The notes below the pieces were generated by a model that worked only from the letters and a program-made list of their open reading frames with translations, was not told the origin of the DNA and did no database searches. Positions 9,276-17,542 of a stretch of DNA of 64,000 nt are shown piece by piece. Numbering within the stretch: position 1 is the stretch's first letter; each line of letters starts with the position of its first letter. The stretch is from JANQHS01 sp965267505 (GTDB taxonomy: Bacteria > Bacteroidota > Bacteroidia > Cytophagales > CCMP332), in contig OZ254081.1 in assembly GCA_965267505.1 (NCBI GenBank), positions 2,542,001-2,606,000 on the forward strand, read 5' to 3'. Made by a program: the position numbers and the translations under genes.

Positions 9276-10532
9276 TTGAATTACCAGGACGCCCTTGATT
9301 TCCTTTATGGGCAATTACCAATGTTCCAGAGGGTTGGACCGGCAGCCTTTAAAAAAGACCTAACAAACACCTTTGCCTTAACAAATCACCTGGGAGAACC
9401 TCAAAGAACTTTTAAAAGCATTCACATTGCTGGAACAAATGGAAAAGGCAGTTCAGCTAACCTGATCAGCTCCATCCTGATCGAAGCTGGTTTTAAGGTT
9501 GGGTTATATACATCTCCCCATTTAAGATCCTTCACCGAAAGGATCAGAGTTAATGGTCAAGAGATTCCAGAGAAAAGGGTTGTTCAATTTGTCGAGAACA
9601 ATTTGGAATTCATTAGAGAATTAAAGCCTAGCTTTTTTGAAATGACAGTGGCAATGGCCTTTGATCATTTCAGGAATGAGGCGGTGGATATAGCAGTAAT
9701 AGAGGTTGGATTGGGGGGAAGGCTGGACTCTACCAATGTTATTGATCCGGAGATCTGCCTGATCACCAATATCGGGTTTGATCATATGGAATTCCTTGGT
9801 GATACTATTCCTGAAATTGCTGGAGAAAAAGCAGGTATCATTAAAAAAGGAGTTCCTGTTGTTATTTCTGAATATGATCATGAGTCATTTCCGGTCTTTG
9901 AAAACAAAGCCTTGGAATTGAATAGTCCACTTCATAAAGCCTGGGAACTGGAGCTGGCATATTTTGGAATGGAAGATCCTCAAACCTTCTTCAAAGAGGT
10001 CAGATCTCAAAGTCCTTTAAAGGGGAAAAAGCAAGAGGAAAACCTTAAGGGAGCTCTTTGCCTTTTGAATCAAATAGGTAAAAAGGGATTTCCTATTTCC
10101 AAAGATGATTTAACAAGAGGTCTCAAAAATCTAAGCCGGAATACGGGATTCAGAGGACGTTGGGAGATATTGAGTCAGGAGCCAACCATTGTTTGTGATT
10201 GTGCTCACAATAAGGAAGGGATCCAAAGCATCCAACCTTTGATAAACGAACTGCCAGGGAACCTTCATGTTGTTTGGGGAACGGTAGCTGATAAGAATTT
10301 TTCTGATGCCCTGAAACTCATGCCCAAAGAGGCAGAGTATTATTTCTGCGCCCCAAATATTCCCCGAAAACTTGATGAAAAGATCCTCAGGGAAGAAGGA
10401 CAAAAATTAGGTTACAAAGGTTCAGCTTACGGAAGCGTAAGGATAGCCCTGGAACAGGCAAAATTGAATGCCCAAAAAGGCGACTCCATTTTTATTGGTG
10501 GGAGTACTTTTGTGGTTGCAGAAGTGGTTTAA
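9276..10532 (+). CDS. folC: Folylpolyglutamate synthase / dihydrofolate synthase
   Basis: FolC adds glutamate to dihydropteroate and folates in the cytoplasm using ATP. The 418 residues match the usual family length. Visible motifs are the P-loop (HIAGTNGKGSS, residues 50-60), TSPHL, the metal and ATP site VIEVGLGGRLDSTNVI, and the Mur-ligase-type second domain with DCAHNKEG. The start is TTG 9276, immediately after the upstream TAA; no nearby ATG fits the conserved N-terminus (NYQDALDFLYGQLPMFQ). Its position behind exbBD-tonB and before trmB suggests co-transcription rather than a functional link. Confidence 0.93.
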   Translation: MNYQDALDFLYGQLPMFQRVGPAAFKKDLTNTFALTNHLGEPQRTFKSIHIAGTNGKGSSANLISSILIEAGFKVGLYTSPHLRSFTERIRVNGQEIPEKRVVQFVENNLEFIRELKPSFFEMTVAMAFDHFRNEAVDIAVIEVGLGGRLDSTNVIDPEICLITNIGFDHMEFLGDTIPEIAGEKAGIIKKGVPVVISEYDHESFPVFENKALELNSPLHKAWELELAYFGMEDPQTFFKEVRSQSPLKGKKQEENLKGALCLLNQIGKKGFPISKDDLTRGLKNLSRNTGFRGRWEILSQEPTIVCDCAHNKEGIQSIQPLINELPGNLHVVWGTVADKNFSDALKLMPKEAEYYFCAPNIPRKLDEKILREEGQKLGYKGSAYGSVRIALEQAKLNAQKGDSIFIGGSTFVVAEVV

Positions 10533-11189
10533 ATGAGCAGAAACAAGACCCAAAAGTTTGCGGCTAACCTTGAAGCCCGAAACGTTATCCAGGTAGGAAA
10601 GGATATCTTCAAATCGATCAAGGGAAACTGGAGAAAGGAGTACTTCAAAAATGATAATCCAATTGTCCTTGAAATTGGCTGTGGCAGAGGAGAGTACACA
10701 GTAGGGTTGGCAGAAAATATTCCTGGTAGAAATTATATTGGAATTGACATCAAAGGTGACAGGATCTACAGGGGAAGCCAGGAGGCTCAAAAAAAAGGCT
10801 TGGAGAATGTCGCATTTTTAAGAACCAAAGCCCATGACCTTTTAGATTTCTTTGAGGATGGCGAAGTCGATGAAATCTGGATCACCTTCCCTGACCCAAG
10901 ACCTAAGAAGCGCGACATTAAAAGAAGGCTAACCCACCCGAGATTTTTGGATATGTATAAAAAGATTTCCAAACCTTCTGCAACCCTTCATTTGAAAACA
11001 GATAATTCCAGGTTCATGGATTACACTTTGGAGGTCTTAGAAGAAACTCCCCACGATGATAAAATAGTTAGCAGAGATCTTTACAAATCACCTCTGAATG
11101 AGGAACATTTCGGCATCCAGACAAAGTATGAAAAAATATGGACCGGGAAGGGATCAAAAATCCATTACCTGCGTTTTAAAATGATATAA
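10533..11189 (+). CDS. trmB: tRNA (guanine-N7-)-methyltransferase
   Basis: TrmB methylates G46 of tRNA using S-adenosylmethionine. The 218-residue protein shows the SAM site (LEIGCGRGEYTVGLAE, about residues 46-61, followed by IGIDIKGDRI), the catalytic and tRNA-binding block (WITFPDPRPKKRDIKRRLTH) and the C-terminal TKYE motif. ATG 10533 directly follows the folC stop. It is the last gene of the left-hand plus-strand run. Confidence 0.94.
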   Translation: MSRNKTQKFAANLEARNVIQVGKDIFKSIKGNWRKEYFKNDNPIVLEIGCGRGEYTVGLAENIPGRNYIGIDIKGDRIYRGSQEAQKKGLENVAFLRTKAHDLLDFFEDGEVDEIWITFPDPRPKKRDIKRRLTHPRFLDMYKKISKPSATLHLKTDNSRFMDYTLEVLEETPHDDKIVSRDLYKSPLNEEHFGIQTKYEKIWTGKGSKIHYLRFKMI

Positions 11190-11193
11190 ATTT

Positions 11194-11201
11194 TATATTT
11201 C
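11194..11201 (+). promoter_or_regulatory. Possible -7 element upstream of gdhA
   Basis: TATATTTC matches the Bacteroidota -7 consensus TAnnTTTG at all but the last position and lies 20 bases before the gdhA ATG. No clear TTG -33 element is present at the usual spacing, so this is tentative. Confidence 0.3.
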
Positions 11202-11221
11202 GGCAGCAAATCCACCAAACA

Positions 11222-12571
11222 ATGGCAGATATCATCGAAAACCTGATCGCCCGAAACCCAGGAGAATCTGAGTTCCACCAGGCGGCAAAAGAAGTTGTAA
11301 AAACAGTACAACCTGTACTTGATGCAAATCCACTTTTTCAGGAGCACAGAGTACTTGAAAGACTATTGGAACCTGAAAGGCTTGTAAGCTTTAAAGTGGA
11401 ATGGGTGGACGACCAGGGTCAGGTTCAAATCAATAAAGGTTATAGGATCCAAATGAATTCAGCATTGGGGCCTTATAAAGGAGGACTTAGATTTCACCCA
11501 AGTGTGAACCAAAGCATCCTAAAGTTTTTGGCCTTTGAGCAGGTCTTTAAGAATGCATTGACCACCCTTCCCCTGGGTGGAGGAAAGGGAGGGTCTGATT
11601 TCGATCCAAAAGGGAAATCCAACAATGAGGTAATGAAATTCTGCCAGGCCTTTATGCGTGAATTGTATAGGCATATTGGACCAAACACAGATGTTCCTGC
11701 CGGAGATATTGGGGTTGGGGGCAGAGAGATCGGATACCTTTTTGGCTATTATAAAAAGATCAGGAACGAGTTTACAGGGGTTTTAACTGGAAAGGGTCAA
11801 GGTTGGGGAGGAAGTATCCTTCGTCCGGAAGCTACGGGTTACGGTTTGATCTATTTTGCTGACAATATGCTTAAGGCAAATGGAGATGACTTCAACGGTA
11901 AGACCTGTCTCATCTCCGGTAGTGGAAATGTTGCCCTTTATGCAATCGAAAAATTGAATTCCTTAGGTGCCAAGGTTTTAACTGCTTCTGATTCTGGAGG
12001 ATTTATTCTGGATGAATCCGGGATCGACGATTCCAAGCTTGCATTCCTTATGGATTTAAAATTCAATAGGAGAGGCAGGATTTCGGAATATGCTGAAAAA
12101 TATTCAGAAGCAAAGTATTTTGCTATCGACAGAGGTGCAGATTCAAATCCTCTTTGGGATATCAAGGCTGATTGTGCATTTCCTTGTGCAACCCAGAACG
12201 AGATCAATTTGAAAGACGCTCAAAACCTGGTAAAAAATGGGATCAAATTATTGGGTGAAGGGGCCAATATGCCCACAACCCTTGATGGTATTGATGCCAT
12301 CCAAAAATCAGGAGCATTGTTCTCTCCAGCCAAGGCGTCTAATGCTGGGGGTGTTGCAACATCAGGCTTAGAAATGTCTCAGAATAGGATAGGCCTCTAT
12401 TGGACTCGTGAAGAAGTTGATGATCGTCTTAAGGGTATAATGAAAAGTATTCATGATACCTCTTTAAGTGTTGCTGAGAAGTACGGTAAAAAGGGCGATT
12501 ATCTATCCGGTGCTAACATGGCAGGCTTTGAGCAGGTTGCTAACGCCATAGTTGCTCAGGGAGTTACCTGA
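11222..12571 (+). CDS. gdhA: NADP-dependent glutamate dehydrogenase
   Basis: This enzyme catalyses reductive amination of 2-oxoglutarate with ammonium, a route of nitrogen assimilation. The 449 residues match the hexameric bacterial class. Visible are the substrate-binding block with the catalytic lysine region (LPLGGGKGGSDFDPKGKS), PAGDIGVGGREIGYLFG, the Rossmann segment LISGSGNVALYAIEKL and the C-terminal block around ASNAGGVATSGLEMSQN. The start ATG 11222 gives the standard N-terminus. It is probably its own transcription unit. Its stop directly abuts the stop of the convergent barrel gene with no terminator space. Confidence 0.95.
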   Translation: MADIIENLIARNPGESEFHQAAKEVVKTVQPVLDANPLFQEHRVLERLLEPERLVSFKVEWVDDQGQVQINKGYRIQMNSALGPYKGGLRFHPSVNQSILKFLAFEQVFKNALTTLPLGGGKGGSDFDPKGKSNNEVMKFCQAFMRELYRHIGPNTDVPAGDIGVGGREIGYLFGYYKKIRNEFTGVLTGKGQGWGGSILRPEATGYGLIYFADNMLKANGDDFNGKTCLISGSGNVALYAIEKLNSLGAKVLTASDSGGFILDESGIDDSKLAFLMDLKFNRRGRISEYAEKYSEAKYFAIDRGADSNPLWDIKADCAFPCATQNEINLKDAQNLVKNGIKLLGEGANMPTTLDGIDAIQKSGALFSPAKASNAGGVATSGLEMSQNRIGLYWTREEVDDRLKGIMKSIHDTSLSVAEKYGKKGDYLSGANMAGFEQVANAIVAQGVT

Positions 12572-13207
12572 TCAATACCGATTCTTAACGATCCTGATAT
12601 TGTACCAGACCCCAAAGGTCAGGGAGAAATTTTGAATTGCCGTGGTAAAAACTTGGTTTGATTGCAGATCACGCAAGGCATTAATTATCCCATAGGTCAT
12701 CCTGGCATTTACTCCTACACCATTTTGAAATTCAAAGCCTATTCCTCCCACCACGCTTAGATCCCAATCATGGAATTCATCCCTGACGTTGATATTGCTT
12801 CCTTCTATCTCCTGAAATGCAGATAACAAACGAGAAAATGCCAGGCCAGCTTGGACATCCAGGAAGTCATTTCTCGGGCTGAATCCAACGATTAGAGGAA
12901 TTTCAAAATGTCCCGTTTTTAAAGAAAATGCAGGTAGTGAATCTTGCTCGTCAAAGTTTGCTCCTTTTCCGAGCCCAATAAATTCTACCTGAAAATAGAA
13001 TTCGTTAAATGGTTGAGCTTTAAAGAATACTCCGGCCATCATTGAGCTTCTCATCCTGGAAGGTTCAAAAAGGATGAATTTTGAATCGTAAGTGCTGAAA
13101 TTGACTCCCAGTTTTGGACCTGCACTGAAATCCCATTGGGCCTCACTTTTAAAAGATCCGAGGAAAAAGACCAAGGAAAGGGCGATATATAGCCTTGACT
13201 GTTTCAA
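12572..13207 (-). CDS. PorT-family-like outer-membrane beta-barrel protein
   Basis: This 211-residue protein has a signal peptide (about 1-23, ending SEAQ) followed by an eight-strand-type small barrel pattern (WDFSAGPKLGVNFSTYDS at the start of the mature protein). This is typical of the outer-membrane beta-barrel domain widespread in Bacteroidota and loosely called PorT-family. The start is TTG 13207, which overlaps the stop of the upstream TrpF-like gene as TTGA. Function is unknown; it is likely a small structural or pore-like outer-membrane protein. Confidence 0.75.
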   Translation of the reverse strand: MKQSRLYIALSLVFFLGSFKSEAQWDFSAGPKLGVNFSTYDSKFILFEPSRMRSSMMAGVFFKAQPFNEFYFQVEFIGLGKGANFDEQDSLPAFSLKTGHFEIPLIVGFSPRNDFLDVQAGLAFSRLLSAFQEIEGSNINVRDEFHDWDLSVVGGIGFEFQNGVGVNARMTYGIINALRDLQSNQVFTTAIQNFSLTFGVWYNIRIVKNRY

Positions 13208-13794
13208 TCTATTTCTAAAAAATCCAGAACCGGAGCTAATTCATAGAAATCCTTAAATCCTGGCCTGAGTTCCTTCCCTCCCGACAGAGCAATTCCCAAA
13301 TTAGGCCATTTATTGGTCAATTCGGATACTAGTTTATTCATTTCCGGAGTCTCTATAAAAACCAATAATTCTGGTTTCTTGTTCAATTCCTCCAATACTT
13401 CCAGGTTGGATTTGAGCTCACCTTCGTCAAACCTCAAAATCAATCCAGCAATATTATTAGGCATATCTGTTTGAGGGTAGGACTGGCAATTGATATCAAG
13501 AATCACTCTCTTGGGATCCAGATCTAGTTCCTTAAAGATTTCAGCATTCATGGTAAAATAGCTGACTAAGGATTTAAATTCCTTCCCATTATCGCTGAGC
13601 TTATTTGTTCCCTCAAGGGCAAACTCCACTCCCTCGACCCATTCCTGGACCATTTTTAGGTCCTGTACGGAGATGTTATTTTCAGAATCGGGATCGAGGT
13701 TGAATCCAAGGATATTAACCCCCATTCCAGAGCAATACCTGGCGTCCGACAAATTGGAGATATTTCCTACGTAAACCTTTCTTGAGAGAGCCAT
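13204..13794 (-). CDS. TrpF-like (phosphoribosylanthranilate isomerase-like) barrel protein, probably non-catalytic
   Basis: This 196-residue protein resembles the TrpF (beta/alpha)8 barrel. The N-terminal strand and first helix read KVYVGNISNLSDARYCSGMG with NILGFNLDPDSENNIS, and the C-terminal phosphate-site-like block is GIALSGGKELRPGFKDFYE. In true TrpF the first strand carries CGIT with the catalytic Cys; here it is VGNIS. No trp genes are nearby. It shares a 4-base overlap with the downstream barrel gene and faces the thioredoxin gene. It is most likely a repurposed paralogue of unknown role. Confidence 0.6.
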   Translation of the reverse strand: MALSRKVYVGNISNLSDARYCSGMGVNILGFNLDPDSENNISVQDLKMVQEWVEGVEFALEGTNKLSDNGKEFKSLVSYFTMNAEIFKELDLDPKRVILDINCQSYPQTDMPNNIAGLILRFDEGELKSNLEVLEELNKKPELLVFIETPEMNKLVSELTNKWPNLGIALSGGKELRPGFKDFYELAPVLDFLEID

Positions 13795-13812
13795 TCATGA
13801 ATTATTAAGGTT

Positions 13813-13820
13813 CAAAAATA
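13813..13820 (-). promoter_or_regulatory. -7 promoter element for the TrpF-like gene
   Basis: Read on the minus strand this is TATTTTTG, a perfect match to the Bacteroidota TAnnTTTG box, 18 bases before the ATG at 13794. A -33 TTTG at normal spacing was not found (the nearest is over 30 bases away). Confidence 0.45.
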
Positions 13821-13909
13821 GATAAGGAAAAGAGTAATGACTCTTTTATTTTATCAAAGGTGCATAGGTCAAAAGTGAAATTCGAACTAAATAGGGCCTT
13901 TTTGATTTA

Positions 13910-13917
13910 TATCTTTG
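13910..13917 (+). promoter_or_regulatory. -7 promoter element for the thioredoxin operon
   Basis: TATCTTTG is a perfect TAnnTTTG box ending 12 bases before the thioredoxin ATG at 13930. No convincing -33 TTG was seen. The 135-base divergent region contains nothing else that I recognise. Confidence 0.45.
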
Positions 13918-13929
13918 AGAAGATAAGTT

Positions 13930-14247
13930 ATGGCAGTTTTAGAAGTAAAAGACGTTGATTTCAAAGGACAATTGGACTCAAACCCAAACACGGTTGTTAA
14001 ATATTTTGCCAGTTGGTGTGGCAGTTGCCGTTTGTTGGCTCCCAAATTCAGGAGGCTATCTGAGGAAGGTGGTTATGCAGGAGTTAATTTCCTTGAGGTT
14101 GATGCCGAAAATAACCCGGAAGCCCGAAAAATGGCAGGAGTCAGTAATCTTCCTTTTGTTGCCACTTTTAAGAATGGTGAATTGGTTGAAGGTGTGTCAA
14201 CAAGTAAGGAAGAAGCGATCAGAGAAATGATAGATAAGATCAAATGA
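13930..14247 (+). CDS. Thioredoxin-family protein (CGSC active site)
   Basis: This is a 105-residue cytoplasmic thioredoxin fold without a signal peptide. The active site is WCGSC (Cys30 and Cys33, after KYFAS) and the cis-proline loop is SNLPFVATF. Classical thioredoxin has CGPC; a Ser in the middle changes redox potential, so this may be a specialised disulfide reductase. The last four bases overlap the start of a 79-residue protein (ATGA), and this pair appears to form a unit with the following lipoprotein gene. Confidence 0.88.
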   Translation: MAVLEVKDVDFKGQLDSNPNTVVKYFASWCGSCRLLAPKFRRLSEEGGYAGVNFLEVDAENNPEARKMAGVSNLPFVATFKNGELVEGVSTSKEEAIREMIDKIK

Positions 14248-14483
14248 AGATCCCGGAGATTAAAAGATTAGTAGAAGAAGCCAATCTTGAAAGCCTTCAA
14301 AAGGCTGCCGAATATATCGAGGAGGAAAAGTCCCCAGAGATTGAGGTCAAAGGTTCTGATGCAGGTGAAAAACTAACTCACTTATACGGTGCCATTTGGA
14401 TCAAAGAAGAGATTAATAAGGGAAAAGAGTTTAAGACTGCCTTAAGAGAATTCTCTGCAAGGGTTCGAAATTCAATTAGTTGA
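14244..14483 (+). CDS. Small conserved protein (DUF6952-like), partner of the thioredoxin
   Basis: This is a 79-residue, charged, helical protein (KIPEIKRLVEEANLESLQKA, then LYGAIWIKEEINKGKEFKTA). It resembles the small Bacteroidota family found next to thioredoxin genes that is labelled DUF6952; this assignment is from memory of the family pattern. It overlaps the thioredoxin stop (ATGA) and its own stop overlaps the next start (TTGA), so expression is coupled on both sides. There is no signal peptide and no cysteine. Function is unknown. Confidence 0.7.
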   Translation: MKIPEIKRLVEEANLESLQKAAEYIEEEKSPEIEVKGSDAGEKLTHLYGAIWIKEEINKGKEFKTALREFSARVRNSIS

Positions 14484-15193
14484 AAAATTGGTTCTTTATC
14501 ATATTGACCTTGTCAGTGGCCTGCCAGGACCCTGAGGAACCTGATTTTCTAGATCCTGGCTATGGGTATTATCCCTTGAATCTCGGTGATGAAAGACTCT
14601 ATGAGGTCCAAAGAATAGATTACTTTTTAGAGGTGGACTCAGCAACAAACGAAGTAACTACCGTGGCTGACACCTCTGAATTTTTAGTCAGAGAGTATAT
14701 GGCCTCTACTACTGAGGGAACTAATGGAACCACCATTTTCATAGAGCACTCTTATTCAAAGCCGGATACCAGTTTTTTCTGGCCCTTACAACCTGACTCT
14801 CTTTATCAAGTGATAAATACCGAGATATATTTAAATAAGAATCGTAATAATCGCATCTTTTCAGAATTGAGGTTTCCATTAGAGCATTCTGCCTCCTGGA
14901 ATGGAAATGCTTTTAATGATCTGGGTATTGAGGTCTTCATTGTTGATTCTTTCAATTTTAGCATGAACCTGAACGGAATTGAATTTGAAAAATGCTTAAG
15001 GATCACCAAAAGTGATATTGAAAACCTTATCGAAAAGAATCAAAGGTGGGAAATCTATGCAGAGGGGGTTGGCTCTGTTCAGAAATCCTTCGAAGTGCTA
15101 CAATACAAACAGAACATTAGCTCCGACATACAAGGGCTCCAACGCATAGAAAGAGGGTTCTTTGAAAAGTGGACATATTATGAATCAGATTAA
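14480..15193 (+). CDS. Lipoprotein of unknown function
   Basis: This 237-residue protein has a lipoprotein signal (KNWFFIILTLSVAC; lipid-modified Cys at residue 15) and a mature part rich in beta-strand (YGYYPLNLGDERLYEVQRID). That block resembles Bacteroidota lipoproteins beginning with a YYPL.G....Y pattern. The start is TTG 14480 in a TTGA overlap. The end overlaps the start of the subtilase by 14 bases. No enzymatic motif was seen. Confidence 0.75.
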   Translation: MKNWFFIILTLSVACQDPEEPDFLDPGYGYYPLNLGDERLYEVQRIDYFLEVDSATNEVTTVADTSEFLVREYMASTTEGTNGTTIFIEHSYSKPDTSFFWPLQPDSLYQVINTEIYLNKNRNNRIFSELRFPLEHSASWNGNAFNDLGIEVFIVDSFNFSMNLNGIEFEKCLRITKSDIENLIEKNQRWEIYAEGVGSVQKSFEVLQYKQNISSDIQGLQRIERGFFEKWTYYESD

Positions 15194-16868
15194 AAGCATT
15201 GTCTTTTTATATCTGACCTTTCTATCGTTTTCAGGATATTCTCAAAGTTTTTTAGGTGAGGGTAAATACCTCATTTACTTTATAGATAAGGCCAATACAA
15301 TCTTTGATCTTAACGATCCGTACGAATTCCTTACGGCCAGGTCCATCCAAAGAAGATCATTCCAGGGAATTGAAGTAGATTCCACCGACCTTCCAATAAA
15401 CCCTCAATATATAAATGGAGTCAGGTCCATTACTGGTTCGATCATCCATCAGTCCAAATGGATGAATGCTGTTTTTGTAGAAGGGGATAGCACTACCATA
15501 GCTGAAGTTTTGAAGCTTCCTTTTGTAAAAGGACATGATAGATTGCTGAGGAAAGGATCCTTTAATAGGAAAAATAAGCACAAGGAAGAAAAAATCGATG
15601 CCGTAGATCTTAGTTCTGAAAAGCTTGGGCGATCTGATTATGGGGAAGCATGGATCCAAACAAATCAGATCAATGCTCATAAGCTTCATGATATGGGATA
15701 CAGGGGGTCGGGGATGATGGTGGCGGTATTCGATGCCGGTTTCGACAATGTTGATAGCATGGTCGCCTTCGAAAACCTGCGACAACGTGGAGGTATTGTA
15801 TACTCTGCTGATATGGTGGATCCAGGTAATGATATTTACGAAGAGCATAGGCATGGAACTTTAGTCTTGTCGATAATGGCAGCAGAAAAAGGATCTGAAT
15901 ATACCGGTATGGCAACTGCAGCGGAATATCTCCTTTTTAGGACAGAAGATGTTAATTCTGAAACAAGAGCAGAAGAGATCAATTGGCTGGTTGCAGCTGA
16001 AAAGGCTGATTCTTTGGGAGCAGATATCATAAACACCTCTCTTACTTACAAGACCTTTGATGATACGGTGGTCGCTGATTATTCTCCTTCAGATATGGGT
16101 GGCAGTACAAGTTATATTTCAAGAGCCTCAACCTTTGCACATAGAAAGGGTATCCTTTGTGTTACCAGTGGTGGAAATGACGGAGCCCGATCCTGGAATA
16201 CCATAGGAACACCGGCAGATACGGATTCAATTTTAACTGTTGGCTCTGTAGATTCTTTTGGGCTTCGTTCGGGATTCAGTTCATTAGGGCCCACAGCAGA
16301 TGGAAGAACCAAGCCTGAAATAGTTGCAATGGGAGAAAGAACGGCAGTTATTTATCCTAATGATGTCGTTGCCAGGGGAAATGGGACATCCTTTTCCGCC
16401 CCTGTAATTGCCGGGTACGCGGCTTGTTTATGGCCCCTTTTAACAAAAAGAACCACGAATTATGGTCTCAGAGATAGGATCTTAAGAAGCTCTACAAATT
16501 ACAATCAGCCCAATGATTCGATTGGCCATGGGATCCCGGATTTTGAAGACATCCTGAAGGACCTTGGTACGGTTCAGGACCTGGTAAGGATCTTTCCTAA
16601 TCCCTATGTATATAATTACGGCCCAACCATTTTCCCATCTCCATTGAATATGGTTTGGAATACTGACCTGCTTGATACAAAGGTTGAGATAAGTACCTAT
16701 CAAAGCGATGGAAAAAAGATAGCAAGCCTTAGTTATCAGGTTCAAAGGATCTATGATATTTTCCCCGCAGCTTTATTTCCTAGGAATGATGGATTGATCA
16801 TAGTTCAAATTCAGTCTAACAAAGGTTCAGAAACCCACAAACTGGTACTTTTGCACCATGAATGGTGA
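15180..16868 (+). CDS. Secreted subtilisin-like serine protease (S8) with T9SS type A sorting tail
   Basis: I choose ATG 15180 because MNQIKSIVFLYLTFLSF gives a clean signal peptide ending SGYSQ; a TTG at 15162 would add six residues. The 562-residue protein has an inhibitor-like N-terminal pro-region and a peptidase S8 domain. The catalytic triad is Asp185 (VFDAGFD), His225 (HRHGT) and Ser404 (GNGTSFSAP), with oxyanion Asn333 (SGGND). From about residue 480 a tail with VRIFPNPYVYNYG resembles the T9SS type A C-terminal sorting domain, so the enzyme is probably exported through type IX secretion. It overlaps rpe by 11 bases. Confidence 0.9.
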   Translation: MNQIKSIVFLYLTFLSFSGYSQSFLGEGKYLIYFIDKANTIFDLNDPYEFLTARSIQRRSFQGIEVDSTDLPINPQYINGVRSITGSIIHQSKWMNAVFVEGDSTTIAEVLKLPFVKGHDRLLRKGSFNRKNKHKEEKIDAVDLSSEKLGRSDYGEAWIQTNQINAHKLHDMGYRGSGMMVAVFDAGFDNVDSMVAFENLRQRGGIVYSADMVDPGNDIYEEHRHGTLVLSIMAAEKGSEYTGMATAAEYLLFRTEDVNSETRAEEINWLVAAEKADSLGADIINTSLTYKTFDDTVVADYSPSDMGGSTSYISRASTFAHRKGILCVTSGGNDGARSWNTIGTPADTDSILTVGSVDSFGLRSGFSSLGPTADGRTKPEIVAMGERTAVIYPNDVVARGNGTSFSAPVIAGYAACLWPLLTKRTTNYGLRDRILRSSTNYNQPNDSIGHGIPDFEDILKDLGTVQDLVRIFPNPYVYNYGPTIFPSPLNMVWNTDLLDTKVEISTYQSDGKKIASLSYQVQRIYDIFPAALFPRNDGLIIVQIQSNKGSETHKLVLLHHEW

Positions 16869-17535
16869 AACCTTGATTGCACCCTCAATGCTTGCATGCG
16901 ATTTTGCAAGAATTAAAGAGGAAGTTGAAATGATTAATGCCAGTGATGCAGACTGGTTTCATTTGGATGTAATGGATGGAAATTTTGTTCCGAATATTTC
17001 ATTTGGCTTTCCAATAATTGATGCCATGGCAAAGCATGCCCAAAAGCCTTTGGACATACACCTAATGATCGATAAGCCTGAACGCTATATCGACGAATTT
17101 GCCAAATCAAATCCAGAGGTTATCTCTGTTCAGGTGGAATCCACCGTTCACCTTCATAGAGTTTTGTATGCTATCAAAGATAATGGTGTCAAGGCTGGAG
17201 CTGTTTTGAATCCACATACACCTCTAAGCTCAATTGAAAGCGTTTTGAATGATCTGGATCTTGTTTTGATCATGTCTGTCAACCCGGGATTCGGAGGGCA
17301 ATCTTTCATACCTTCAGCCGTTGAAAAGGTCAGAAAATTGAGAAAAATGCTGGATGAGGTAAATAGCAACTGCTACATTGAAGTTGATGGGGGAGTGGGC
17401 CGATCAAATGCCCAGGAGCTGATCGATGCCGGAGCAGATGTGCTTGTGGCCGGAAGTTCAATTTTCAAAGCCTCTGACCCTTCCCAAGAAATAAAATACC
17501 TGAAAGGCTTGTCCAGAGGACAGGTCATGGCTTAA
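16858..17535 (+). CDS. rpe: Ribulose-phosphate 3-epimerase
   Basis: Rpe interconverts ribulose-5-phosphate and xylulose-5-phosphate in the pentose phosphate pathway. The 225-residue TIM barrel shows APSMLACDF, the metal-ligand strand WFHLDVMDGNFVPNISFG, LDIHLMI, the flexible loop VNPGFGGQSF and the phosphate site EVDGGV...VAGSSIF. The ATG at 16858 lies inside the end of the protease gene, so translation is probably coupled. Confidence 0.96.
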   Translation: MNGETLIAPSMLACDFARIKEEVEMINASDADWFHLDVMDGNFVPNISFGFPIIDAMAKHAQKPLDIHLMIDKPERYIDEFAKSNPEVISVQVESTVHLHRVLYAIKDNGVKAGAVLNPHTPLSSIESVLNDLDLVLIMSVNPGFGGQSFIPSAVEKVRKLRKMLDEVNSNCYIEVDGGVGRSNAQELIDAGADVLVAGSSIFKASDPSQEIKYLKGLSRGQVMA

Positions 17536-17542
17536 AAAGCAT

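Noticed and set aside
15357..15854. 165-codon minus-strand frame
   Set aside because: It is inside the subtilase gene, with no domain pattern and no start signal; an antisense shadow.
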